DNA of 64,000 nucleotides from an uncultured Prevotella sp. (GCA_900555035.1 USJX01000003.1:18976-82975), one strand, 5' to 3'. Positions 15,813 to 24,957 are shown, counted from the stretch's first letter. Program-made: numbers and translations. Notes: generated by a model from the sequence alone, not told the origin.

Positions 15813-15843
15813 TTTGTGGTTTCAGGAATAATGGCTAATTTTG
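15813..15843 (+). promoter_or_regulatory. Promoter of the DinD-RhuM fusion gene
   Basis: TTTG (15813-15816) and TAATTTTG (15836-15843) separated by 19 bases. The transcript would begin near 15850, right at the hairpin 15852-15880. Confidence 0.7.
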
Positions 15844-15851
15844 CGGGCGGG

Positions 15852-15880
15852 AAAGCGTCACTCCTCATTAGTGATGCTTT
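15852..15880 (+). other. 5'-terminal stem-loop in the DinD-RhuM leader
   Basis: AAAGCGTCAC (15852-15861) pairs with GTGATGCTTT (15871-15880) over 10 positions with one G-U. No T-run follows, so it is more likely a stabilising or regulatory leader structure than a terminator. Confidence 0.55.
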
Positions 15881-15904
15881 AGGGAATGATAAAATAAATA
15901 GGAT

Positions 15905-17272
15905 ATGAATAAGATATTTGATAGTATCAGACAGATGGATGAGGCTGGACAAGAATTTTGGTCGGCTAGGGAATTGGCATCTGTTATTGGTTATGCAGAT
16001 TATCGTAATTTTAGCAAAATTATAGATAAGGCTAAGGTCTTATGTGTACAAAACAATAAGAGTGTAGAAGACCATTTCGTTGAAGTCAACGAAATGGTTA
16101 CTATTGGTAGTGAGGCAAAGAGAAAGCTGAAGTCCTACCATCTTTCCCGTTATGCTTGCCTTCTTATTTCTATGTCGCTCAGTTCCAAGAAAGAGAATGC
16201 ATTGCCTGCATTAGAGTATTTTTCTGGTAAGCAGAATTTATCTTCTTCATTACAAAATGCTGATACTTATAGCAATACGGATATTGTGTTCTTCTCTGAT
16301 TCGGAAGGAAAACTGAGAGTGGAATTAGTCTTTGATGGAGATACGGTTTGGACGACACAGAAGAGAATTGCAGAAATCTTTCAAGTAGATGTGCGAACAG
16401 TGAGCTATCACATCAATGAAATCTTGAACAGCGGAGAACTCAATAAATATTCAGTTATCCAAAAATCTCGGATAACTGCGGATGATGGGAAGAAATACGA
16501 AATGAATGTATATAATCTGGATATGATTATTGCGGTGGGCTATCGTGTGAACAGTTACAAGGCAACTCGTTTTCGTCAATGGGCAACCAATACCTTGAGC
16601 GAATTTATCCGAAACGGTTACGTGTTAGATGATGAGCGTTTTAAGCAAGGTGGAAAGCAGGTTCAGGTGAAGTTTGATCAGTTGCTGGAACGTATTCAGG
16701 AGATTCGAGCATCCGAGCGTATGGCTTATCAAAAAATAACAGATATTTATGCCACGGCTTGCGATTATCAGAAGAATGCTACTACAACGCAGGAGTTTTA
16801 TGCCAAGGTACAGAATAAGTTGCATTGGGCAATTACGGGTAAGACGGCAGCAGAAATCGTTTATTCTTCTGCCGATGCAACCAAGAAACACATGGGATTA
16901 ACTTCTTGGGCTCAAGCTCCTGATGGTAAGGTGTTGAAATCGGATGTGACAATAGCAAAGAATTATTTGCATATAGAACAGATGAAGGAATTGAATGGTA
17001 TTGTTTCTGCTTATATCGACTTAGCTGCCAATCGTGCCAAACGCCATATTCCAACGACTATGGAACAATGGGTCAAGTTCTTGGATGGTTTTCTTGAATT
17101 ATCATCTTATCCAATTTTGATAGATAAGGGAAAGGTTTCGGCTCTTGAAGCTCGGTTGAAAGCTTATGAGGAATATGATAAGTTCAGGGTGATTCAAGAC
17201 CGTGAGTTCTTGTCGGATTTTGACAAGGAAGTGATGAGGTTAAAAGGAGAATTGGGGTTGTTTGATAATTGA
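15905..17272 (+). CDS. Fusion of a DinD-like N-terminus with a RhuM-family protein
   Basis: 455 residues with two recognisable parts. Residues 3-108 read as the DNA-damage-inducible protein DinD (EFWSARELASVIGYADYRNF, then VEDHFVEVNEMVTIGSEAKRK and YHLSRYACLLI). Residues 126-455 read as the RhuM family: VWTTQKRIAEIFQVDVRTVSYHINEI (a helix-turn-helix-like region), then YNLDMIIAVGYRVNSYKATRFRQWA and NGYVLDDERFK. DinD modulates RecA in E. coli; RhuM is named from a Salmonella pathogenicity island, and its biochemical function is not established. The joint occurrence suggests a role in DNA damage or defence (inference). It has its own promoter; glycerate kinase starts 9 bases after the stop. Confidence 0.85.
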   Translation: MNKIFDSIRQMDEAGQEFWSARELASVIGYADYRNFSKIIDKAKVLCVQNNKSVEDHFVEVNEMVTIGSEAKRKLKSYHLSRYACLLISMSLSSKKENALPALEYFSGKQNLSSSLQNADTYSNTDIVFFSDSEGKLRVELVFDGDTVWTTQKRIAEIFQVDVRTVSYHINEILNSGELNKYSVIQKSRITADDGKKYEMNVYNLDMIIAVGYRVNSYKATRFRQWATNTLSEFIRNGYVLDDERFKQGGKQVQVKFDQLLERIQEIRASERMAYQKITDIYATACDYQKNATTTQEFYAKVQNKLHWAITGKTAAEIVYSSADATKKHMGLTSWAQAPDGKVLKSDVTIAKNYLHIEQMKELNGIVSAYIDLAANRAKRHIPTTMEQWVKFLDGFLELSSYPILIDKGKVSALEARLKAYEEYDKFRVIQDREFLSDFDKEVMRLKGELGLFDN

Positions 17273-17281
17273 TGATTAAGC

Positions 17282-18334
17282 ATGAAAAAAATAATAATTG
17301 CTTGCGATTCTTATAAGGGTTGCCTTTCGAGCAGTGAGGTGAATGAGGCGATTGCTTCGGGAGTGAAGGAATGGAATGCTGATGAGGCTTCTCCCGAAAT
17401 CATTACCCTGGAAATGAGTGATGGAGGAGAGGGAATGCTCGATGCTTTTCTCTCGGCGATGAAGGGAGAGCGAGTGAGGATTCATGCCCATGATGCGCTG
17501 ATGCGATGGATTGAGGCTGAATACGGAATCGTGGATGATACGGCGATTATCGAGATTGCGCAGACCGCAGGACTGGCTCTGATTGAGCCTGAACAGCGTA
17601 ACCCGATGAAGGCTACTTCCTGGGGTGTGGGCGAGATGATTATGAATGCTTATCGCCGTGGCGTGCGCCGTTTCATCGTGGGCTTGGGCGGTAGCGCCAC
17701 ATCCGATTGCGGTATCGGAATGCTCAAGGCGATGGGCGACGACTGGAAGAAAATCCGCCGGGAATGCAGCTTTGTGCTGGCTTCGGATGTTACCAATCCG
17801 CTCTGTGGCGAAAACGGGGCGGCTTATGTCTTTGCGCCTCAGAAGGGAGCTGATGCTAAGATGGTGCAGATGCTGGATGATAGGGCGAGGAAGTTTGCCG
17901 AGGTAAGCGCCAAGCATTTCGGATATGATAGGAGTGAGGTTCGCGGAGCAGGTGCGGCCGGAGGCTTGGGCTATGCTTTCCTGCAATATTTCAATGCAGA
18001 GGCTCGTCCTGGGGCTGAACTTCTCTTGGATGAGATTGGTTTTGATGATATGATTCAGGATGCTGATCTCGTGATTACGGGCGAGGGACATAGCGACCGT
18101 CAGACCTTGATGGGGAAGCTGCCGCAGCGAATTCTTGAGCATGCATTGAAGCGTAAGTGCTTGAAAGTATGGCTCGTGTCGGGTGGTGTGAGCGACAGGC
18201 AGGCGATGTTGGATGCAGGATTCGATAGGGTTATTCAGGTTACTCCTGATAACATGCCTTTAGAAGAAGCGATGAAGCCGGATGTGGCCCGTAACAATAT
18301 CATCAAGGCGATTCATGAGCAATTTGCTTTGTAG
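17282..18334 (+). CDS. Glycerate kinase (GarK/GlxK family)
   Basis: 350 residues. The start IIIACDSYKGCLSSSEV corresponds to the DSFKGSLSA signature of glycerate kinases. Further family blocks are EMSDGGEGM, VGLGGSATSDCGIGML and VITGEGHSDRQTLMGKLP. The cytoplasmic enzyme phosphorylates glycerate to 2- or 3-phosphoglycerate, feeding glycolysis. It follows the DinD-RhuM gene by 9 bases and may be co-transcribed, although the functions appear unrelated. Its stop codon directly follows the -33 box of the next promoter. Confidence 0.93.
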   Translation: MKKIIIACDSYKGCLSSSEVNEAIASGVKEWNADEASPEIITLEMSDGGEGMLDAFLSAMKGERVRIHAHDALMRWIEAEYGIVDDTAIIEIAQTAGLALIEPEQRNPMKATSWGVGEMIMNAYRRGVRRFIVGLGGSATSDCGIGMLKAMGDDWKKIRRECSFVLASDVTNPLCGENGAAYVFAPQKGADAKMVQMLDDRARKFAEVSAKHFGYDRSEVRGAGAAGGLGYAFLQYFNAEARPGAELLLDEIGFDDMIQDADLVITGEGHSDRQTLMGKLPQRILEHALKRKCLKVWLVSGGVSDRQAMLDAGFDRVIQVTPDNMPLEEAMKPDVARNNIIKAIHEQFAL

Positions 18335-18358
18335 TTTCACTTATAATACGTACCTTTG
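18328..18358 (+). promoter_or_regulatory. Promoter of the HAD phosphatase
   Basis: TTTG (18328-18331) lies in the last codons of the kinase gene; TACCTTTG (18351-18358) follows after 19 bases. Full Bacteroidetes consensus. Confidence 0.8.
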
Positions 18359-18444
18359 TGCACAATTATCAAATCAGGTAATAGTTAAGGATAAGGTAAA
18401 AAGAAACGAAAAGATTAAAATTAAGATAATGTAATATAAGAATA

Positions 18445-19083
18445 ATGAAGTATATAATTTTTGATTTTGATGGAACTATCGGCGATTCACAGAGTCTTAT
18501 CGTGAAGACCTTGCAGGATACGATGCGTGCAAGAAAACTGGAGGTGAAATCGGATGAGGCTTGTGCTAAGACCATCGGTTTACGACTGGATGAGGCTTTC
18601 GTCTCGCTCTTCGGAATGGATGCTGAGGAGGGAATGGCGTGTGCGGCAACCTATCGCGAAATCTTCCTGGAGAACAAGAAGGCGATGATCGTGCAGCCCT
18701 TCCCTCATGTGATAGAAACCCTGAGAGCGTTGCACCGTCAGGGCTATGTTCTGGGAATGGCCAGCAGCAGAAACCATTGCTCGCTGGATGGATACGTGAA
18801 GCAGATGCAGCTGGAAGATATTTTCTCTTCTATCGTGGCAGGCGATGATGTGGAGCATGTAAAACCGGCTCCCGATATGGTTTTCAAGGCTTTGGGAGAA
18901 ATGAAAGGAACTATTGATGAAACCATCGTGGTGGGCGATATGAACTTTGATGTGGATATGGCGCATCATGCCGGCTGCAAGGCCTGTGCCGTGACTTATG
19001 GAAACGGAACCCGCCAGCAGCTCGCTTCTGCCGAATGGATTATAGATGATTTCGCAGAACTTCTGAAAATCGTAAAAGAATAA
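18445..19083 (+). CDS. HAD-superfamily hydrolase, phosphoglycolate-phosphatase type
   Basis: 212 residues. Motif I FDFDGTIGD (Asp7 nucleophile, Asp9), motif II in MASSRN, motif III Lys in VKPAPDMVF, and motif IV GDMNFDVDM are all present, with the helical cap after motif I that marks subfamily IA. Such enzymes dephosphorylate small metabolites such as 2-phosphoglycolate. Preceded by a strong promoter and a leader of about 80 bases rich in A and G. No terminator is evident before the riboswitch promoter. Confidence 0.88.
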   Translation: MKYIIFDFDGTIGDSQSLIVKTLQDTMRARKLEVKSDEACAKTIGLRLDEAFVSLFGMDAEEGMACAATYREIFLENKKAMIVQPFPHVIETLRALHRQGYVLGMASSRNHCSLDGYVKQMQLEDIFSSIVAGDDVEHVKPAPDMVFKALGEMKGTIDETIVVGDMNFDVDMAHHAGCKACAVTYGNGTRQQLASAEWIIDDFAELLKIVKE

Positions 19084-19167
19084 ACTGAACTCTGAATAAA
19101 AAGATAAATTTATCGCTGATGCAATAAAAAAGCTGATAAAATTATCTTTTTATTCATTTTTTTATAG

Positions 19168-19175
19168 TACCTTTG
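19168..19175 (+). promoter_or_regulatory. -7 box of the B12 operon promoter
   Basis: TACCTTTG about 20 bases before the riboswitch aptamer. A clear -33 TTTG is not visible. The region between the phosphatase stop (19083) and btuB (19560) holds this promoter, the riboswitch and an expression platform, and no gene. Confidence 0.6.
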
Positions 19176-19189
19176 CACTCGCAATTGGT

Positions 19190-19412
19190 TCGCTGCCACC
19201 TTCTGCCGCCCTAGGCAGGACTGGTGCGTAGTGATTAAAAGGGAATCGGGTGAGAAGCCCGGACAGTCCCGCTGCTGTAAGCGTCTTATTGCGGCAAGCA
19301 ACATGGTCACTGACATTTTTTCGGGAAGACCGCTTGCCATGAGTTTTGCATCTTTTTATGTTTACATAGAGTGAGATGCTGGGAGGACGCAAGTCAGAAG
19401 ACCTGCCGTTGC
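19190..19412 (+). ncRNA. Cobalamin (adenosylcobalamin-type) riboswitch
   Basis: The conserved core of the B12 aptamer is visible in order: GGTGC (19223-19227), AAAAGGGAATCGGGTGAGAA (from 19237), CCCGGACAGTCCCGCTGCTG, and the distal B12 box GTCAGAAGACCTGCC (ending about 19407). Between them is a variable arm (about 19290-19375). Downstream, self-complementary stretches near 19426-19500 and the AAGGAG ribosome site before the btuB ATG would form the expression platform. It should shut down the following uptake operon when cobalamin is plentiful; Bacteroidetes B12 switches commonly act this way. Confidence 0.92.
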
Positions 19413-19559
19413 CATCGGAAAGAAATTCCCAAAGAATATCTCTGGGATATAAAAAGAATACGATTCCGATGATTCTATCCAACCCCGTGGGATGGGTTCG
19501 TGATGGAGACATACAGATATTTACTTATTATATTAAGGTTTAAGGTATAAGGAGATTAA

Positions 19560-21488
19560 ATGAGAATAGGAAAATTACTGCTGTGCGTCGGGGGATGCAT
19601 GGCAGCAAATGCTGTATCGTATGGGCAGAGTTTTCGAACCGATTCGGTGCAGGCCTTGGACGAGGTGGTGGTGAAGGCGATGCAGGAGGTTACTCCCCAC
19701 CAATCCATCAACTATCAGCAGTTGCAGAACCTGCCTTCCAATAATGTGGCAGATGCGCTGAAATATATGGCGGGCGTGCAAATCAAGGACTATGGCGGAT
19801 TGGGCGGACAGAAAACCGTGAACGTGCGGTCGCTCGGATCTCAGCATGTGGGCGTTTATCTGGATGGGGTGCGCATCACCAATGCCCAGAACGGTACGGT
19901 GGATTTGGGAAAGTATTCGCTCTCTACCCTGGAATCGGTTTCGCTCTTCAATGCCAACAAGACGGAGATGCTGATGACGGCTTCGGAATATGCTTCCGCC
20001 TCCACGGTTTATCTCAAGACCCATCGCCCCGACAGCACTCAGCTCAAGGCTTCCTACCAGTTGGGCTCGTTTGGAACCCACAAGTTGGCAGCCACTTACA
20101 GCTACCGGAATTGGGGCTTCATCGATGCAGCCTTTACGCATAGCAAGGGCAACTATCCGTTTGAATATCATACGGAATACGAGGACACCACGGGAACCCG
20201 CCGCAACTCCGACATTACGATGTTCCGCATAGAAAGCTGCGCCTTCTACAAGGGATTGCAATGGCACACGTATTACTTCAATTCCCGAAGGGGATTGCCG
20301 GGCGGAATCGTGCGCCGACTCTCGGATACCTACACCGATGTGGGCAGGGAATGGGACCGCAACTTCTTCTCGCAACTGTCCTATCGCACGCAGATTCCTT
20401 TCGGAAAGCATCAGCCTTCATCGGAAAATCAGCATTCGATAGGCATCAGGGCGATATTAAAATACGCCAACGATTTCCTGCACTACCGTTCGGATTATCC
20501 GGAGAACATCTCGGTTCACGCCAACAACAGGTATCATCAGCAGGATGTGTATGCGGCGCTGTCGGCTTCCTATCAGATTCACGATTTCGGTTTCTCGGCT
20601 TCCAGTGACCTGCGATGGAGTGACCTCACCACCGATGTGAAGAATTTCCACTACGTCTATCGCCTGGACAGCAAAAGTTCGCTCTCGGCGTTCTATCAGC
20701 ATGGGGGATTGAAGGCTAGCGTAAGCGGACTCTATACGCATCTCGCCGACCATACCCAGGGCAAGGCAAAACCTCTGCATAAGATGACGTGGAATGCGCT
20801 GGCTTCCTATACGTTGGGCGACTGGACCCTCCGCTCGTTCTACAAAACCGTGTTCCGGGCACCAACTCTCAACGATCTCTATTATACGATGGTGGGCAAC
20901 CGCAACCTGAAGCCGGAATATACCAAGCAGGTGGATGTGGGAATCACCTTCAGCAAGCCTTTCGTGGATGTGCAGGCAGACTGGTATTACAACCGGGTGG
21001 AAGACCGCATCGTCTGTCTGCCTCTCAAGGGTTCGTATCAGTGGACGATGCTCAACTATGGCTATACCCGCTGTATGGGTGTGGATGTGAGCGTGAATGC
21101 GCATTATCGCCAGCATTCCCTGCTCCTTACGGGCACGTATCAGGATGACCGGAACCGCACCAACCCGAAGGAGGATGCCTACAATGATTTCATCGCCTAT
21201 TCGCCTAGATGGTCGATGACGGCAGTCTATACCTTATTATATAAGGGGTGGACGGCTTCCATCTCCCACATGTTTGTGGATAAGCGATATTGGACGGCGG
21301 AGAATGCTATCGAAGACCCTTTGTCGGCGTACAACTGCACCGACCTGAAGATAGGATACCGATTCCTGCGCCACTATACGGTGGAGGCAGAGTGCCAGGA
21401 CATCTTTGACGAGCGTTACGAGATGATTCAGCGCTGGCCGATGCCGGGAAGGAGATTTGGCGTAACCCTTAGGGTTGAGAGTTTATAG
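19560..21488 (+). CDS. btuB: TonB-dependent cobalamin receptor (BtuB-like)
   Basis: 642 residues with a signal peptide (about 1-22), a TonB box region (DEVVVKA, 36-42), a plug domain (NNVADALKYMAGVQIKDYGG, then VNVRSLGSQHVGVYLDGVRI), and a 22-strand-type barrel ending in a terminal strand (RRFGVTLRVESL). Assignment to cobalamin rests on the riboswitch directly upstream and on the BtuG-like and DUF4465 genes that follow. It would carry cobalamin across the outer membrane using TonB energy. The barrel contains the recurrent 15-mer CCTTATTATATAAGG (21232-21246). Confidence 0.9.
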   Translation: MRIGKLLLCVGGCMAANAVSYGQSFRTDSVQALDEVVVKAMQEVTPHQSINYQQLQNLPSNNVADALKYMAGVQIKDYGGLGGQKTVNVRSLGSQHVGVYLDGVRITNAQNGTVDLGKYSLSTLESVSLFNANKTEMLMTASEYASASTVYLKTHRPDSTQLKASYQLGSFGTHKLAATYSYRNWGFIDAAFTHSKGNYPFEYHTEYEDTTGTRRNSDITMFRIESCAFYKGLQWHTYYFNSRRGLPGGIVRRLSDTYTDVGREWDRNFFSQLSYRTQIPFGKHQPSSENQHSIGIRAILKYANDFLHYRSDYPENISVHANNRYHQQDVYAALSASYQIHDFGFSASSDLRWSDLTTDVKNFHYVYRLDSKSSLSAFYQHGGLKASVSGLYTHLADHTQGKAKPLHKMTWNALASYTLGDWTLRSFYKTVFRAPTLNDLYYTMVGNRNLKPEYTKQVDVGITFSKPFVDVQADWYYNRVEDRIVCLPLKGSYQWTMLNYGYTRCMGVDVSVNAHYRQHSLLLTGTYQDDRNRTNPKEDAYNDFIAYSPRWSMTAVYTLLYKGWTASISHMFVDKRYWTAENAIEDPLSAYNCTDLKIGYRFLRHYTVEAECQDIFDERYEMIQRWPMPGRRFGVTLRVESL

Positions 21489-21512
21489 TTGAGAGTTTAT
21501 AGTTAATAGTTT
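21483..21512 (+). repeat. AGTTTATAGTT tandem units between btuB and the lipoprotein
   Basis: GAGAGTTTATAGTT occurs twice in tandem with a degenerate third unit (AATAGTTTTA), beginning in the last codons of btuB. Resembles the gmd-fcl spacer repeat at 52547-52583. Confidence 0.6.
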
Positions 21513-21533
21513 TAATTGATAGATTTTCTGAAA

Positions 21534-22700
21534 ATGAGAATAAGATTTGGAAATAAGATATTAGGAACGTTGGCGATGATGGGATTATCGCTCTTCTTTG
21601 TTGCCTGTTCAAACGAGAATGGAGGAGATGATATTACACCGGAGATTCCGAAGCCGGAAATCATTGGCGAAAACCTCATTATCTGCAACGAGGGAAACTG
21701 GCAGTCGGATAACGGGCAGCTTTCCTATTATGATGGAACGGCGGGCGTGCTCACCAACAAGTGGTTCCGACAGGTGAACGGCAGCAAACTGGGAGATACG
21801 CCCAATGACATCATCCAGGTGAATGATACGCTTATTGCCATCGCCGTGAACTGGTCGAACATCATCCAGTATATTCATCCCGATGGAACGGCTTGCGGGG
21901 CTACCGAGAACGTGCCCAACAATCGCCGAATGTGCGCTGACGGCAACTATCTCTACATCACATCCTACGCCCACCAATGCGGCAACCAGACCTTCGAAAA
22001 GGGGTATGTGGCTAAGATTGATGTGAAGACCAAGCAGGTGGTTGCCACTTGCGAGGTGGGCTGGGAGCCTGAAGGTGTGCGTCTTTATGAGGGCAAACTC
22101 TATGTGGCAAATACCGGAGGCTACGCTTTCTCTGAGAATCATGCGTATGAAACCACCGTGCAGGTGGTGGATGCTGAGACGATGAAATCCGTCAAGACCA
22201 TCGATACGGGCTGCATCAATCTCTATGGCGAAATGTCGCAGGCAGGACATTATCTCTGCATCAATTCCTGCGGTGATTATCATAATGTGAAGCCTAAGAC
22301 CGTGATTGTGGATTGCAAGACGGATGAGGTGAAAACCTTCGATTTCCCTGCTACTTATAATACTACTGATGGCAATCTGTTTTATACTATAGGATCTGCG
22401 TTCTCTTATATCACCAATGAGTATACGTATTATATCAAGACCATCAATCCCAAGACCCGGGAAGTGGCTGATGGAATCTTCTGCAACGCCATCACTCAGA
22501 AAATCAAGGAGATAACTTCGCCATACGAGCTTTACATCTCGCCTTATACCAAGAACGTGTATTTCACGGATGCGGGCAGTTATGGCTCAGCGGGTTATCT
22601 TTATGGCTACACCAACGAGGGACAGCCGGTGTTTGCGCCGCAGAAAACGTATGTGAATCCGGCGCATATCCTTGCCTTGCCGGTTTACGAAAATAAATGA
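21534..22700 (+). CDS. Surface lipoprotein, DUF5074-type beta-propeller (BtuG-like)
   Basis: 388 residues from the ATG at 21534; an upstream TTG at 21516 is less likely. The lipoprotein signal ends at Cys25 (SLFFVAC), followed by an acidic, Pro-rich stretch typical of surface-exported lipoproteins. The remainder is repeated propeller-like blades (IICNEGNWQSDNGQLSYYDG; LYITSYAHQCG; PEGVRLYEGKLYVANTGGY). In gut Bacteroides, BtuG is a propeller lipoprotein that caps BtuB and binds cobalamin very tightly. Fold, lipidation and position after btuB under a B12 riboswitch all fit a BtuG homologue; that functional step is inference. Confidence 0.82.
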   Translation: MRIRFGNKILGTLAMMGLSLFFVACSNENGGDDITPEIPKPEIIGENLIICNEGNWQSDNGQLSYYDGTAGVLTNKWFRQVNGSKLGDTPNDIIQVNDTLIAIAVNWSNIIQYIHPDGTACGATENVPNNRRMCADGNYLYITSYAHQCGNQTFEKGYVAKIDVKTKQVVATCEVGWEPEGVRLYEGKLYVANTGGYAFSENHAYETTVQVVDAETMKSVKTIDTGCINLYGEMSQAGHYLCINSCGDYHNVKPKTVIVDCKTDEVKTFDFPATYNTTDGNLFYTIGSAFSYITNEYTYYIKTINPKTREVADGIFCNAITQKIKEITSPYELYISPYTKNVYFTDAGSYGSAGYLYGYTNEGQPVFAPQKTYVNPAHILALPVYENK

Positions 22701-22735
22701 GAAAAATCAATATAACAACTTTAATATAAGAAGAT

Positions 22736-23851
22736 ATGAATAGAATTTTAATGAGCACATTGCTGAGCCTTTCCATGGGAGTGGCTTCGGCACAGACACA
22801 GAATGTGGAAGTAGTGGAGTTGCATCCAGCTCCAGGCCAGTTTGTCAACACCATGCCTCAGGCTGAGGAGGGAACCACCCACGAGGAGGTTTGCAAGGAG
22901 GCTACCGAAGCCTTGAATGATGGTCAGATTGTGCATCTGGGTACTTACGGAGGATACGTAACCGTGAAGTTCGACCATCCGGTGCAGAACAAGCGAGGTT
23001 CCGACCTCCGCATCAAGGGCAACGGCTTCTATAGCAGTGGTGACCCGAAATATGGCAAGGAGACCATCGGCGGTTCTTTTGAGCCTGGTATTGTTTATGT
23101 GGGTGTGGGCAATGATGTGAACACCTGCAAGTGGTATGAGCTGGCTGGTTCTGAGTATTATACAGATGAGATTCACGATTTCTCCATCACCTATCACAAG
23201 CCAGTGGCAGAGGAAGGAGAGCATTCGCAGATGTTCTCTTCGTTTGATAACTATATCAAGTGGGAGGCTTCATGGACTGATAAGAACGGTGAACGCAGGG
23301 ATTCTACGGGCTATCACATGAAGATTTCATTCCACAAGCAGTCTTTCTGGCCTTTGTGGGAGGAAGGAGAAACCTTGACTTTCAAGGGAGGTAAATTGCC
23401 CAACAATGCCGTGAATTATGGAACAGAGACTTCGCAAAGTTGGGTGCTCTATCGCTACGCCAAGGATGCGTATGGCTACGTGGATGCTTCGCTCAATACA
23501 GATGATTACTCCACCTTCGACATCGACTGGGCAGTGGATGAGCTGGGCAACCACGTGGATTTGGAGGAAATCAACTTCGTGAAGGTGGTGAACGGAACCT
23601 TCCAGTATTGTGGCTGGCTGGGCGAGACTTCTACCGAGGTAACAGGCTTCCAGGATCTTCATCTGGTAGAAGGTTATGATGAGAATCCTATCATCATCAC
23701 CCCTCGTACCTCTACAGGACTTTCTGTTGTTAAGACCGACAGTAAGTTTACCGCAAAGGATGATAGCTATTACGACCTGATGGGTCGCCGTGTGGCTACT
23801 CCGCAGAAGGGAATTTATATCAGAAATGGCAAGAAGATAATCTTCAAGTAA
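22736..23851 (+). CDS. Secreted cell-surface protein of the B12 uptake locus
   Basis: 371 residues with a signal peptide cut after ASA (about residue 19). The mature part has blocks I associate with unnamed cell-surface proteins in Bacteroidetes cobalamin loci: APGQFVNTMPQAEEG, GTYGGYVTVKFDHPV, EPGIVYVGVGNDVN, WYELAGSEYY, HKQSFWPLW and QYCGWLGETSTEV. The C-terminal tail YYDLMGRRVATPQKGIYIRN is the short tail shared by many Prevotella secreted proteins. The molecular role is unknown; expression with btuB and the BtuG-like gene suggests cobalamin capture or assembly of the surface complex. Confidence 0.75.
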   Translation: MNRILMSTLLSLSMGVASAQTQNVEVVELHPAPGQFVNTMPQAEEGTTHEEVCKEATEALNDGQIVHLGTYGGYVTVKFDHPVQNKRGSDLRIKGNGFYSSGDPKYGKETIGGSFEPGIVYVGVGNDVNTCKWYELAGSEYYTDEIHDFSITYHKPVAEEGEHSQMFSSFDNYIKWEASWTDKNGERRDSTGYHMKISFHKQSFWPLWEEGETLTFKGGKLPNNAVNYGTETSQSWVLYRYAKDAYGYVDASLNTDDYSTFDIDWAVDELGNHVDLEEINFVKVVNGTFQYCGWLGETSTEVTGFQDLHLVEGYDENPIIITPRTSTGLSVVKTDSKFTAKDDSYYDLMGRRVATPQKGIYIRNGKKIIFK

Positions 23852-23919
23852 AGTTCTCTTCCGGGGCGAATCATCAATCAAACAGAAATTTCAATTATTA
23901 ATAATAAATAAGGTAAAGT

Positions 23920-24888
23920 ATGAAAAAGATTTACTCGTATTCTTTGTCGGCTGCTTTCGTTGCAGCCTTGTTGAGTGTTTCATCTGTAGCGAATGCACAG
24001 GATAACAATGCAGCAGTGACTGCTGAGGCTTCGCAGGATGCTGCTGTGGCAACCTTCGACGATTTGACCTTGGAGCCTGAGAGCCATTGGGCTGGTCCTG
24101 CTGATAATGCAGAGGAAGTATCTGGTGCTTATGGTCCGGAATGGGTTGGTACTTTCAAGAGTGGTTCTTATGAGTTTGTCAACTCTGTAAACCCAACTTA
24201 TGGTTCCTGGATGGGTTGCTCTTACAGCAATATGACAGCAACCTCATTTGAATCTTATGAGAAAGACCAGTGGAATTCTGCTGTAGGTCATGGTGCAGAG
24301 GGTTCTACCAATTACGGAGTATTGTATGGAAATTCTCTTCCTAATACACCTATGGAAGTAATCAAGGTGGCAGATGCTCCTGAAGGACGAGTAGTAAAGG
24401 GTATGAACATCACCAACTCTGCATGGGTTGTAGAATGCGTGAAGAATGGCAATGGAGCTGCCAATAAGTTTAAGCAGGGTTCTTGGTTCAAGGTAATCTT
24501 TACAGGTACTAAGGCAGATGAATCTACAGCTTCAGTAGAGTATTATCTGGCCGATTACCGTTCGGAGAATGAGTCTGAGTGGACTTGCCTCACAGACTGG
24601 GCTTGGATTGACCTTTCTTCTTTGGGCAAGGTGGTTTCTCTTAGCATTAGTTTCGATGGTACAGATAAGAGCTATGGTTATCTGAATACATCTACCTATG
24701 TCTGCATCGACAATGTAGGTTGCGAAAAGAATGTTTCTACTGGCATTGCTGTCAACAAGTGGAACAGCGTAGAGCTTCGCGAGGTGGCTCGTTTCTCTGC
24801 TGATGGCAAGCGCATCTCTGCTCCTCAGAAGGGTCTCAACATTATCCGCATGAGTGATGGTTCTATCCGCAAGGTAGTAGTAAAGTAA
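23920..24888 (+). CDS. DUF4465 secreted protein, BtuH-like candidate
   Basis: 322 residues with a signal peptide (MKKIYSYSLSAAFVAALLSVSSVANA). From residue 44 the sequence follows the DUF4465 pattern: ATFDDLTLEPESHWAG, WMGCSYSNMTATS, SVEYYLADYR, WAWIDLSSLG and a late FDGTDKSYGYLNTSTYVCIDN block. A Prevotella-type tail (FSADGKRISAPQKGLNI) ends it. DUF4465-type proteins occur in B12 loci of gut Bacteroidetes, where a class named BtuH binds cobalamin; whether this protein does so is inference from position and family. Last gene of the riboswitch operon, with a terminator 38 bases downstream. Confidence 0.78.
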   Translation: MKKIYSYSLSAAFVAALLSVSSVANAQDNNAAVTAEASQDAAVATFDDLTLEPESHWAGPADNAEEVSGAYGPEWVGTFKSGSYEFVNSVNPTYGSWMGCSYSNMTATSFESYEKDQWNSAVGHGAEGSTNYGVLYGNSLPNTPMEVIKVADAPEGRVVKGMNITNSAWVVECVKNGNGAANKFKQGSWFKVIFTGTKADESTASVEYYLADYRSENESEWTCLTDWAWIDLSSLGKVVSLSISFDGTDKSYGYLNTSTYVCIDNVGCEKNVSTGIAVNKWNSVELREVARFSADGKRISAPQKGLNIIRMSDGSIRKVVVK

Positions 24889-24925
24889 TTCCGCTTTTTA
24901 TCAATCAGCGAAATATCAGAAAAAT

Positions 24926-24957
24926 AAAAGCCCAGAGCAAATTGCCCTGGGCTTTTT
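24926..24957 (+). terminator. Terminator of the B12 operon
   Basis: AAAAGCCCAG pairs with CTGGGCTTTT around AGCAAATTGCC, followed by T residues. Confidence 0.9.

Noticed and set aside
19084..19559. Minus-strand frames (19110-19512) over the B12 leader
   Set aside because: They run antisense to the riboswitch, whose conserved core explains the sequence.
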